From contig NZ_JAHXYI010000006.1 in NCBI RefSeq assembly GCF_019970045.1, forward strand, positions 434,001-498,000: a DNA stretch of 64,000 nucleotides, read 5' to 3'. The stretch comes from Chryseobacterium sp. GVT01B (GTDB lineage: Bacteria > Bacteroidota > Bacteroidia > Flavobacteriales > Weeksellaceae). Shown here piece by piece: positions 34,284 through 42,687 of this stretch (position 1 is its first letter; every line of letters starts with the position of its first letter). The notes beneath the pieces were generated by a model, which saw only the letters and a program-made list of their open reading frames with translations, was not told where the DNA came from and searched no databases. Made by a program: the position numbers and the translations under genes.

Positions 34284-35724
34284 TTATTTCAACAATCTGG
34301 AAAACCAGACATAAATATCTGTATCACCAGGAATATTCAGTTTTTTTCTGATATTATATTTTTTGGTTTGTACGGTCCTCACTGAAGTAAATGTATATTC
34401 TGCGATTTCTTTTTGTAGAGAAATTCAGGTATAAGTAAGCGCAAAATCGTATTTCTGTTATTTTTAAATCTGAAACAGTAAGGAGTTCATCAGAAAAACG
34501 GGGGCAATATTCATTGAAACGGATCAGGAACCCAGGGTTATTTTCTTTAGCAAGCTGTATTACTTCTTTAAAAATACACTCCTGTACCGGCAACTTGTGT
34601 GGCATATCTATTTTATCCAGGTTTTTACTTTTATATTTTTTGTAATAGTGTAAGAACAGGGATATAAAAAGAACAGATATTACTCCGCTGGCAAATAAAA
34701 TAAACAAAAGGCCTTGTGTCAGTTTTTTTTCATTTCTTTCCTCTGCCTCATCTTTTTTATCAATAATATCTTTTAAAACCTGATTTTGTTTTTCTTTTGC
34801 CGTTTGAATATCCAGTAACTGATTTACATAGTATGCTGTACTGTCTTTTTCCTTCATTTCTTCATATAAACTCTTCAGTTCTTTGGCTACAGACTTTTGA
34901 TGAAATTCATCCTTAAAATGATGTCCCGCAATTTTTTTGCAGATCCACAGGTAATGCCGGGCACTTTTGAAATCTTTAACAGCTCTATAATATTTTGCTG
35001 CATTGAACAGATTAAAGTATACTAAACTCTTATTATCCTTTTTTTTTAGATCATCGAGGGATTCCTTAATATAACCTTTTGCCAGATCAAGCCTGCCCAT
35101 ATCAATGTATATTGCAGCGAGATAAGAGGTTGTCATAAAACTCCAACTCAGCTGTGCTTTGTGTATTTTATATCTGTGATTTCTATTTTCTCTGTATATT
35201 TTTGAATATTTATAAGCGATTTTTATTTTCTCCAGTGCTTTTTCCTTCTGGTTCATTTCATTATAAAACCCTGCGTACTGCCAATTGATCAGGTAAGTGT
35301 AATACGCATTCTTTTGCTTTATTGTCTCTTCATAGATTTCATCCAGAAGACCAAAGGCTGTCACCCTTTCTCCCAGGTTATAATAAAGCATAGACTTAAT
35401 CATATGCTGATATAAAACGATTTCAAAGTCTGATTCTTCATTAATTAAGCCCTCTTTATCCACTTTATCAATATAATAAAATGCTTTTTTTACATCATTA
35501 TTTTTATTGTAAATGTTGGCTATTTTAAGGCAGCCCAATGCTGCACCATCATGATAAGAATACTTCCGGCAAATGGTAACAATACTGTCAATTTCATGTA
35601 TTTCTTTTAAACCTGCAGTGCAAAACTCAATATCAAAAAGAATGCTTTTTAGTTCTTCTTCCGTTTGCTGTGAATAAAAAAATGAGGAAATTAAAAAAAA
35701 CAAGAAGGTCAGCTTTTGTATCAT
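34284..35724 (-). pseudogene. TPR-HTH membrane regulator, copy A, frameshifted before the HTH
   Basis: The uninterrupted frame (34354-35724, 456 residues) has a signal peptide (MIQKLTFLFFLISSFFYSQ), tetratricopeptide-type helices, a membrane segment near residue 345 (LLFILFASGVISVLFISLFL), then IRFCAYLYLNFSTK, after which it turns to RNRRIYIYF and stops. Deleting one A from the A5 run (34410-34414, T on the plus strand) restores EIAEYTFTSVRTVQTKKYN and a full LuxR-like HTH ending at 34284, matching the intact paralogue at 36416. As written the protein cannot bind DNA. A sequencing error in a homopolymer is the main alternative. It is divergent from the degraded secreted-protein gene at 35933. 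Confidence 0.82.
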
Positions 35725-35787
35725 GGTGTATTCATAATCTGAAATACAATATTAATACTATCCCTCTACCGTACCACTCAAACCACC

Positions 35788-35861
35788 TACGTATCACATA
35801 CACAACATCATAAAAATATAATTAAACACCATTTAAATTACAGATTTAGCAATTATTTTTG
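35788..35861. promoter_or_regulatory. divergent control region, copy A
   Basis: TACGTATCACATAC at 35788-35801 and the -7 box TATTTTTG at 35854-35861 preceded by TTAGCAAT. Both blocks, and AAATACAATATTAATACTA near the regulator start, recur in the same order at 37919-37992 in copy B. Confidence 0.6.
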
Positions 35862-35932
35862 CCCCGAAAATTATTCTATGCTTTTACAATAAGATAGAAA
35901 ATTGATCAAAATTTAAAATGCTATTAATTACT

Positions 35933-36226
35933 ATGAAAAATTTATTACCCTATATATTTTTATTGGCCACCATATTGGTAAGAATACAAAATGACAACTG
36001 CTCAGGAGCAAAATCCCTTACTGTAGGAGCAAACTTAGCTTTTGCAGCTATTACAACCAACAAGTGAAGTCGGTTTGGGTTCCGGATGTTTCAGGAAAAT
36101 CTGTTAAAACCATTGAAAAACCTACATCTCAGATGTATTTGAATGAATTTAAAATCAGGACTGTATTTCATTACTTTAAAAATGACGGACGGGACTTTAA
36201 AAACAATAAAAACGATCAAAAAATAA
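35933..36226 (+). pseudogene. remnant of a T9SS-secreted protein: signal peptide joined to a broken sorting domain
   Basis: The ATG at 35933 opens a 44-residue frame: MKNLLPYIFLLATILV, then NDNCSGAKSLTVGANLAF, the usual start of a mature flavobacterial secreted protein. It stops at 36066. In another frame the next bases encode a type A sorting domain: VKSVWVPDVSGKSVKTIEKP. One extra A near 36153 shifts frame again, after which SGLYFITLKMTDGTLKTIKT and IKK stop are read to 36226. The catalytic or binding body is missing. This looks like an internal deletion plus a frameshift. Its control region and 3' hairpin match those of the intact secreted metalloprotease gene at 38052. Confidence 0.8.
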
Positions 36227-36274
36227 CACCTATTATTCAGAATCAAAAATAGTTTTTAATAATTAGGAAATCGT

Positions 36275-36318
36275 GTACCTGCAGGTTGCGTGTTATTTCC
36301 CTGGAGGTACTTTTTTTA
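36275..36318 (+). repeat. GTACCTGCA hairpin, copy 1
   Basis: GTACCTGCAGG pairs with CCTGGAGGTAC (one mismatch) and is followed by TTTTTTT. Same family as 41073, 41206 and 41328. It lies after the degraded secreted-protein gene, as copy 2 lies after the intact one, with a shared preceding stretch TAATAATTAG. Confidence 0.75.
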
Positions 36319-36361
36319 AATTTTAAAATTCAAAACAATTTATACTTTTTCACATTGACGG

Positions 36362-36398
36362 CAAAGGTTATTTCATTAATGGAATAGCCTTTGTTTTT
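36362..36398 (+). terminator. terminator after the remnant gene
   Basis: CAAAGGTTATT / AATAGCCTTTG with a 10-nt loop, then TTTTTAT. Separates the plus-strand remnant from the convergent TPR-HTH gene. Confidence 0.75.
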
Positions 36399-36415
36399 AT
36401 ATATATCTTCAGCCC

Positions 36416-37855
36416 TTATTTCAATAATTTGGAAAACCACACATAGATGTCCATATCACTGGGAATATTCAGTTTTTTTCTTAGATTATACTTTTTGGTC
36501 TGTACCGTTCTCACTGAGGTAAATGTATAATCTGAAATCTCTTTGGTAGAAAAATTCAGATAGATGTAAGCACAGAATCTTATTTCCGATATTTTTAAAG
36601 GAGAAACTTTTAACAGCTCTTCTGAAAAACGGGGATAATATTCATTGAAACGGGTCAAAAACTCAGGATTGTTTTCTTTGGCAAGCTGTATCAATTCTTT
36701 AAAAATACTCTCCTGAACGGGTGACTGATGAGGAACATCAATCTTGTCCAAATTCTTGCTTTTGTGCTTTCTGTAGTAATACAGGAAAAGAAAAATAAAA
36801 AGAATACAAATGGTAACACTGACGGATAAGATGAAAAAGAGGCTTTTTGTTTCTTTTTTTCTTTTAGTGGCTTCCAATTCGTTCTGTTTATCTACAGTAT
36901 CATTTAAAGTCCGGTATTGTTCACTGCTTGAAGACTCTATATCCAGCAGCCAGTTAGAATAATAGCCAATACTGTCTTTTTGTCCCACACTCTGGTATAA
37001 AGCTTTAAGTTCACCTGCTACAGCTATTTGATAATTTTCACTTTTATAGTAATTTTTAGCAATATTTTTAGAGATCCATAAATAATGCTGAGCTTGTGAG
37101 ACATTTTTAATGGCTTTAAAATATCTTCCGGCATAGAAAGCAGTAATATATTTTATCCCAATATCATCTATCTTTTTTTCATTCTGAATCGCTTCATCAA
37201 TATAGATTTTTGCTGAATCCAATTTATTGAGATCTGTATATATACCGCCAAGATAAGCTGAGGTTTTATAACTGTTACTCAATCTGTTTTTATCTATCCG
37301 GTAAAGGTTACCTTTATTCTCTCTGTAAATTTTAGAATATTTATAAGCTGTTTTATTATACTTTAATGCCAGATCCTTCTTATTGACTTCATCATATTTA
37401 CTGGCATACTGCCGGTTAATTAAGTAAATAAAATAGGCATTATTGGTTTTCATTGCATCATCATAAATCTCATCCAGTTCTTTAAAAGAAGAAACTCTTT
37501 CCCCTAATTTCTGGTATAAGAAAGATTTCTGTAGATGAAGGTAAAATATAACTTCAAAGTCAGTGCTGGAATTGATCAGGTTTTCTTTCTCTACTTTATT
37601 GATATAATAGAAAGATTTTTTTGTATCATTAAGTTTATCATAGATATTGGCAATCTTAAGATATCCTAATGCGGCACAATTATTATAGGACTCTTTTTTA
37701 CATACCTTAATAAGACTGTCAATTTTTTCTATTTCTTTGGGTCCGGCGCTGGAATAATCTATATCAAAAAGAACATTCTTCAGTTCTTCCTCAGTACGCT
37801 GTGAGTACAAAAAGGAAGAAATCAAAAAGAGCAAAAAAATCAGTCTTTTTACCAT
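36416..37855 (-). CDS. TPR-HTH membrane regulator, copy B (intact)
   Basis: 479 residues from MVKRLIFLLFLISSFLYSQ (37853-37855); eight more residues upstream are open but would spoil the signal peptide. Tetratricopeptide-type helices fill residues 25-320, a single membrane segment follows (SLFFILSVSVTICILFIFLF), then a cytoplasmic coil and a C-terminal LuxR-like HTH: ISEIRFCAYIYLNFSTKEIS followed by SVRTVQTKKYNLRKKL. The layout (periplasmic TPR sensor, membrane, DNA-binding output) is typical of flavobacterial one-protein transducers. Divergent from the secreted metalloprotease at 38052, its likely target. Confidence 0.85.
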   Translation of the reverse strand: MVKRLIFLLFLISSFLYSQRTEEELKNVLFDIDYSSAGPKEIEKIDSLIKVCKKESYNNCAALGYLKIANIYDKLNDTKKSFYYINKVEKENLINSSTDFEVIFYLHLQKSFLYQKLGERVSSFKELDEIYDDAMKTNNAYFIYLINRQYASKYDEVNKKDLALKYNKTAYKYSKIYRENKGNLYRIDKNRLSNSYKTSAYLGGIYTDLNKLDSAKIYIDEAIQNEKKIDDIGIKYITAFYAGRYFKAIKNVSQAQHYLWISKNIAKNYYKSENYQIAVAGELKALYQSVGQKDSIGYYSNWLLDIESSSSEQYRTLNDTVDKQNELEATKRKKETKSLFFILSVSVTICILFIFLFLYYYRKHKSKNLDKIDVPHQSPVQESIFKELIQLAKENNPEFLTRFNEYYPRFSEELLKVSPLKISEIRFCAYIYLNFSTKEISDYTFTSVRTVQTKKYNLRKKLNIPSDMDIYVWFSKLLK

Positions 37856-37918
37856 AATCCCACTAAAATCTAAATACAATATTAATACTACATCAATGCA
37901 GCTCTGCCGAAAAACACA

Positions 37919-37992
37919 TACGTATCATATACTCTATGTAACAAAACCGCAAACATACATCGTTTGAATTACAAAATTAGCAATTACTTTTG
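37919..37992. promoter_or_regulatory. divergent control region, copy B
   Basis: TACGTATCATATAC at 37919-37932 and the -7 box TACTTTTG at 37985-37992 preceded by TTAGCAAT, 59 nt before the metalloprotease start. Same order and nearly the same spacing as copy A. Confidence 0.6.
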
Positions 37993-38051
37993 AATACTCG
38001 AATTTTATATTCAACATTCAAATACCATTGTTAAATACCTAATTTTTTAAA

Positions 38052-41051
38052 ATGAGAAAAACTCTATTATCATTATTTTTGATATCAGGCTTCTGTCTTT
38101 CCAATGCCCAAAAGTGGGAACCGGCTTCACAGAAAGTATCTGAAATCCGAAGAGAGGTAAAAATCCAGTATGCTTACAAAACTGATATTACTACTTTAAT
38201 TCAGTTATTAAAAAACGCAGAGGAAACAGGTGCTAATGCAAAAGCAGTAACAATTCAATTACCAACGGCAGAAGGAACTGTAGAAAAGTTTGCAGTATAC
38301 AGCAATCCGGTAATGGAAAAATCATTGGCTGAAAAATATGGATTAGGCTCTTATGTAGGTGTCGGGATTGATGATCCTTCCAAATATGTAAGATTCAGCA
38401 CATCCCCTACAGAAATACAGTCTATGATCATCAAGGACGGTAAATTCCAGTTTATAGAACCCGTTACAGCTGATAAAAAGACTTATGGTGTATTTTATAA
38501 AACGCAGAGAACAGATTCTGAAAAAGGATTTACCTGCATGGAAGGTAAAAAAGAACAGGATTTTCACACTTTAAGAAAAGCAGGAAAAAACAAACTTGCA
38601 GGAATTAATATTACAGGAAGACCTGCTGCATCCATGTACAGAACTTACAGACTTGCTTTGTCTGCAACAGGTGAATATACAGCACTTTTTGGAGGTGTTG
38701 CAGGAGCACTCGCCCAGATGAATAATACTATGACCCGTGTAAACGGTGTTTTTGAAAAAGAATTTGCCATTCACCTGAATATACAGAATTTACCCAATAT
38801 TATCTATGCCAATCCCGCTAATGATCCTTATACAGATGATTTAAATGGTCAACTGCAACAAACTTTAACCGCTCAGGTAGGTAATGCCAATTATGATATC
38901 GGGCATGTATTTAATGCAGCTGGAGGAAACGGAAATGCTGGATGTATTGGCTGTATATGTACCGATCCAACAGTTGCAGAGCCACTAGGTAAAGGTTCAG
39001 CCTTTACTCAAAACCAGAATCCTGTGGGAGACACATTTGATATTGATTATGTAGCTCATGAAATGGGACATCAGCTTGGAGGAAACCATACCTATTCTAC
39101 GGTTACAGAAAGCTCAGGCGTTAATGTGGAACCGGGAGGAGGAACAACCATTATGGCATATGCCGGGATTACAGCCAATAATGTTCAGATGAACAGTGAT
39201 GCTTATTTTCATTATTCATCAATCAATCAAATCCTTACCAACCTTGAAGCTAAAGTTGGGTGCGGAGTAGCTCAAAATATCGCCAACAATAATGCACCAG
39301 CTATTACTCCGCTTATCTCCTATAACATTCCTAAAGGGACAGCGTATTACCTGGATGCTAATGCAGTAGATGCCAATGGAGATCAGATAACTTATAACTG
39401 GGAACAGTATGACAGCGTGGGATCTACAAGTTCAATCTCAGGAGACAGCGGCTGGGGCTTTAATCCCGAAGGATCTCTTACCCGTTCTTATCCTGCTGTT
39501 GCTTCCGGAAGAAGATATTTTCCAGGCCTTCCTATTGTTATGAGTGGGAAACTGACTAATAAAGACACGTGGGAAACGGTTTCCTATATTCCAAGAGTCT
39601 TACATTATGCTGTATCTGTACGTGATAACAATCCGAACAGACCGCTGACTATTTCTGCTGAAAATACAGTAACTGTTGGAAATGACGGACCTTTCAAGTT
39701 TAAAGGGTTAACAGCTTCTTCTACTCTGTATAACAATGCGACCAATACTATTTCCTGGGATGTTGCCAATACAAACCAGGCTCCATACAACACAGCCAAT
39801 GTAAAAATTGAATATACAACCGATTTAACTAATGGATCAGCATGGACAGAACTGGTAGCTTCAACTCCTAATGACGGTAGTTTTGAAATACAGATGCCCG
39901 CGACGCTGCAGGGAAATATTAAGCTGAGAATTTCAGCTGTAGGTAATATATTTTATGCTGTCTCCCCTACAGTGACTGTAGGAAATGCTCCGGCTTCTTT
40001 AAACAATCCACCAACAGGTCTTACTGCCTTTGAGAATGATATATTAAAAACCTCAGCAACCGTTTCCTGGAACCATGTACCCGGGGCAACCTATTCTGTA
40101 AACTACAGAAAAGTAGGAACAGCAAACTGGTCTAATGCTGCCAGCCCGGTTAGTTCTATACTATTAAGTAATCTTGAAGATGAAACTTCTTATGAAGTTC
40201 GTGTTGCATCTGTGATCAATAATGTTCCCGGAGGGTTTTCACCTGTCTATAATTTTAAAACAAAAGGATTACGCACCGGATATGATTACTGTCTGATGAC
40301 TACAGGAGGTAACACTACCAATATGGAGTATTTCAGCGGTATATTAAGGGTAACTTTGGCCAATGTAGATTTAGCAGGTAACGGAACCACCGTTCAGCAT
40401 GCTTATAAAGATTATTCTGAAGACCCAGCGAAACTGATCCAGCTTACCCAGGGTGCTCAGTATAATCTGAACTATATCGTTTATGCCAATCGTGCGGGAG
40501 GGGCATTCCAGGATTGGGTGCAGGTATGGATTGATTACAACAGAAACGGAGTGTTTGAAGCTTCAGAGAGAATAGGTATTAATGGAGCCATTCCTAATGC
40601 CAATGGAAGACATCAGGGCAGCTTTGCATTTGCAGTTCCGGCTGATGCCTATAATGGTGACAAAACATTAAGAATGAGAGTAGCCAGCGGATTTTTCAAT
40701 GCTTCTGCTGATGCATGTACAAGTCCTTCTGTAGATGATAATGGTAATCTTTTCTCTCGTGGTTCAGTATGGGATTTCTCTGTAAAGATCAGCGCTGCTC
40801 TTGGGGTCAAAGAATCAGCGCAGTCCTCATCTGATATTGAAATTTATCCTAATCCTGCAGATACATTTGTAGAGGTGAAAAACCTGAAAGGTAAAGCTGA
40901 TTACAAAATCTACAGTGCAGAAGGAAGACTTGTTCAGGGAGGAAAACTGGAGAGTCAGAGAATCAATGTTGCTTCACTGATCAAAGGAATGTATGTCATC
41001 ACCATAAAGGATGATAAGACGACTTATAATACAAAACTAATCAAGAAATAG
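38052..41051 (+). CDS. T9SS-secreted reprolysin-like (M12B) zinc metalloprotease
   Basis: 999 residues: signal peptide MRKTLLSLFLISGFCLSNAQ; propeptide to about 190; catalytic domain with HEMGHQLGGNH (H336, E337, H340, H346) and a following MAYAG Met-turn. Beta domains follow, including a fibronectin type III domain at about 660-740 (SATVSWNHVPGATYSVNYRK) and a GEVED-type domain at about 790-910 (VQVWIDYNRNGVFEASERIG). The C terminus is a type A sorting domain (EIYPNPADTFVEV ... LIKK). The enzyme is exported across the outer membrane and digests external proteins. Intact member of the duplicated regulator/secreted-protein module. Confidence 0.93.
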   Translation: MRKTLLSLFLISGFCLSNAQKWEPASQKVSEIRREVKIQYAYKTDITTLIQLLKNAEETGANAKAVTIQLPTAEGTVEKFAVYSNPVMEKSLAEKYGLGSYVGVGIDDPSKYVRFSTSPTEIQSMIIKDGKFQFIEPVTADKKTYGVFYKTQRTDSEKGFTCMEGKKEQDFHTLRKAGKNKLAGINITGRPAASMYRTYRLALSATGEYTALFGGVAGALAQMNNTMTRVNGVFEKEFAIHLNIQNLPNIIYANPANDPYTDDLNGQLQQTLTAQVGNANYDIGHVFNAAGGNGNAGCIGCICTDPTVAEPLGKGSAFTQNQNPVGDTFDIDYVAHEMGHQLGGNHTYSTVTESSGVNVEPGGGTTIMAYAGITANNVQMNSDAYFHYSSINQILTNLEAKVGCGVAQNIANNNAPAITPLISYNIPKGTAYYLDANAVDANGDQITYNWEQYDSVGSTSSISGDSGWGFNPEGSLTRSYPAVASGRRYFPGLPIVMSGKLTNKDTWETVSYIPRVLHYAVSVRDNNPNRPLTISAENTVTVGNDGPFKFKGLTASSTLYNNATNTISWDVANTNQAPYNTANVKIEYTTDLTNGSAWTELVASTPNDGSFEIQMPATLQGNIKLRISAVGNIFYAVSPTVTVGNAPASLNNPPTGLTAFENDILKTSATVSWNHVPGATYSVNYRKVGTANWSNAASPVSSILLSNLEDETSYEVRVASVINNVPGGFSPVYNFKTKGLRTGYDYCLMTTGGNTTNMEYFSGILRVTLANVDLAGNGTTVQHAYKDYSEDPAKLIQLTQGAQYNLNYIVYANRAGGAFQDWVQVWIDYNRNGVFEASERIGINGAIPNANGRHQGSFAFAVPADAYNGDKTLRMRVASGFFNASADACTSPSVDDNGNLFSRGSVWDFSVKISAALGVKESAQSSSDIEIYPNPADTFVEVKNLKGKADYKIYSAEGRLVQGGKLESQRINVASLIKGMYVITIKDDKTTYNTKLIKK

Positions 41052-41072
41052 TTGTAATAATTAGTGTACCGT

Positions 41073-41112
41073 GTACCTGCGGAAGATTATTACTGCCTGC
41101 AGGTACTTTTTT
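41073..41112 (+). repeat. GTACCTGCA hairpin, copy 2
   Basis: GTACCTGC / GCAGGTAC arms around an 18-nt loop, followed by TTTTTTC, 22 nt after the metalloprotease stop. Serves at least as its terminator. Confidence 0.8.
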
Positions 41113-41205
41113 CATCAATTATTAAATACAATCAACAAGTAATTCATGATTATATAAAAAAGATAAAACGATATCATAAAACACAATTTTTAATCATTTT
41201 TTAGT

Positions 41206-41246
41206 AGTGTATCTGCAGTATAAGTGATTTACTGCAGGTACCTTTT
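41206..41246 (+). repeat. GTACCTGCA hairpin, copy 3
   Basis: TATCTGCAGTA / TACTGCAGGTA around a 9-nt loop, then CCTTTT. No gene ends here, so it is not needed as a terminator. The flanks resemble those of copy 4. Confidence 0.75.
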
Positions 41247-41327
41247 ACAGGAATTACCGTTCAAAAAAAGATAATATATATCAATCTATATTTAAAAAAA
41301 ACATTTTTAATTCGTCGTTTGTATTGC

Positions 41328-41366
41328 GTACCTGCAAGATAAGTGGTTTTCTGCAGGTACCTTTTT
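41328..41366 (+). repeat. GTACCTGCA hairpin, copy 4
   Basis: GTACCTGCA / TGCAGGTAC perfect 9-bp arms, 15-nt loop, then CTTTTTC, 29 nt before the start codon of the SGNH gene. The flanking sequences (AATTAC-N-TTCAAAAAAA and TTTTTAATT) also recur beside copy 3, showing tandem duplication of about 125 bp. Confidence 0.75.
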
Positions 41367-41394
41367 CTAAATTACATTTCAAAAAAAATAATAT

Positions 41395-42630
41395 ATGATA
41401 AAAAAACTACTCTTTTTAATATGTATCGGATTTTCAATGTTATCATTCGCCCAATCCGATGAGGTTCTGTTTATAGGAAACAGTATCACGTACTTTAATG
41501 ACATGCCTGAAATATTTAAAAATATAGCAGCTTCAAAAGGAAAAAATGTTTCCATAACAACACATACTCCGGGAGGAACCGGTTTTGTAAATCACGTTGA
41601 TGATGCATCATTGTATCAGAAAATAAGATCTAAAAATTACAAATATGTTATCCTGCAGCCCGGAAGTGCTGAATCCCCAGGTTATTCCTTTCCTGTGGCT
41701 ATTACCGCTGAACGTGGCCGCAAGATCAGGGATTCTATCCGAAAATACAGTCCGTGTTCTAAAATATTTCTCTATGAAATTCCCTATGGCGTCCCTTCTG
41801 CCAATGAATACAACACTTATTTTACTATTCAGCAAAAAATAAAGGATTCCATTACTAAGATGTCTAATCTAATGCAGGTGGAAATGGTTCCTGCCGGTGA
41901 ATCTGCAAGGAATTATTACAATACTACTCAGGATCTTGCTCTTCACGGATCATACAATGATATTCATCCGGGACCGAAAGGAAGTTATCTTGTGGCAGCT
42001 TCTGTATATTCAGCAATTTTCCAGGATCATGTCTTTCCATCTACTTTTTATAACGGATTACCACAGAACACTGCCGAAAATTTTCAGCATATTGCGGATC
42101 AGGTTTTTTTCAATAATTCTGCACAATGGAACAGCAACGCATTCCATCTTCATGCAGATTTTACAGCAGTAATCAATGGAACAACGGTAAACTTCACCAA
42201 TCATTCTGCCAATCAGACTTCAGTATTATGGAATTTTGGAGACGGTACTACAGACCCTTCCCTGAATCCTGTTCATCAGTATACTTTTCCGGGAAATTAT
42301 ACGGTTACCCTTACTGTCAATAAAAATTCCTGCTTAGAAACCTTTACGAAAATAATCAGTATTGCTTCGCTCGGAACGATGAATTCTAACATAAAGCCCG
42401 AGCTTACATTTTATCCCAATCCTGTTACAGATTTTTGTTATATCAGCAGTAAAGAAAAAATGAAAGACGTTATTATTTATGATATGGCGCAAAGAAAAAT
42501 TGCCGATTGGAAAAGCCTTCATGTTCATGATATGAAAATAGATTTTTCAACATATAGTAAAGGAGCTTACGTAATCAGTATTCTTTATGAAAATAAGCAG
42601 AAAGAAAGCATTAAGATTATCATTAAATAA
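41395..42630 (+). CDS. T9SS-secreted SGNH/GDSL-like hydrolase with PKD domain
   Basis: 411 residues. Signal peptide MIKKLLFLICIGFSMLSFAQ. The SGNH fold opens with VLFIGNSITYFNDMP (block I serine in GNSIT), has the asparagine-less PGGTGFVNH turn, and closes with DIHPGPKGSYLVA (catalytic Asp and His in block V). Residues 250-325 form a PKD domain (VLWNFGDGTTDPSLNPVHQY). The last 75 residues are a T9SS type A sorting domain (LTFYPNPVTDFCYISS ... IKIIIK). Probably a secreted esterase acting on polysaccharide or lipid esters. Three hairpin repeats lie upstream. Confidence 0.87.
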   Translation: MIKKLLFLICIGFSMLSFAQSDEVLFIGNSITYFNDMPEIFKNIAASKGKNVSITTHTPGGTGFVNHVDDASLYQKIRSKNYKYVILQPGSAESPGYSFPVAITAERGRKIRDSIRKYSPCSKIFLYEIPYGVPSANEYNTYFTIQQKIKDSITKMSNLMQVEMVPAGESARNYYNTTQDLALHGSYNDIHPGPKGSYLVAASVYSAIFQDHVFPSTFYNGLPQNTAENFQHIADQVFFNNSAQWNSNAFHLHADFTAVINGTTVNFTNHSANQTSVLWNFGDGTTDPSLNPVHQYTFPGNYTVTLTVNKNSCLETFTKIISIASLGTMNSNIKPELTFYPNPVTDFCYISSKEKMKDVIIYDMAQRKIADWKSLHVHDMKIDFSTYSKGAYVISILYENKQKESIKIIIK

Positions 42631-42635
42631 CTAAA

Positions 42636-42668
42636 AAAGAGCAGAAACACCAAAAGTTTCTGCTTTTT
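42636..42668 (+). terminator. terminator of the SGNH hydrolase gene
   Basis: AGCAGAAAC / GTTTCTGCT with a 7-nt loop, flanked by AAAAAAG and TTTTT; works in both directions between convergent genes. Confidence 0.88.
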
Positions 42669-42687
42669 AATGCAAAGTCAGGGAAGA

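Noticed and set aside
41073..41366. CRISPR-like tandem repeats
   Set aside because: Repeats are imperfect hairpins with T tracts spaced 120-130 bp, flanked by similar rather than unique sequence, and no cas genes are nearby.
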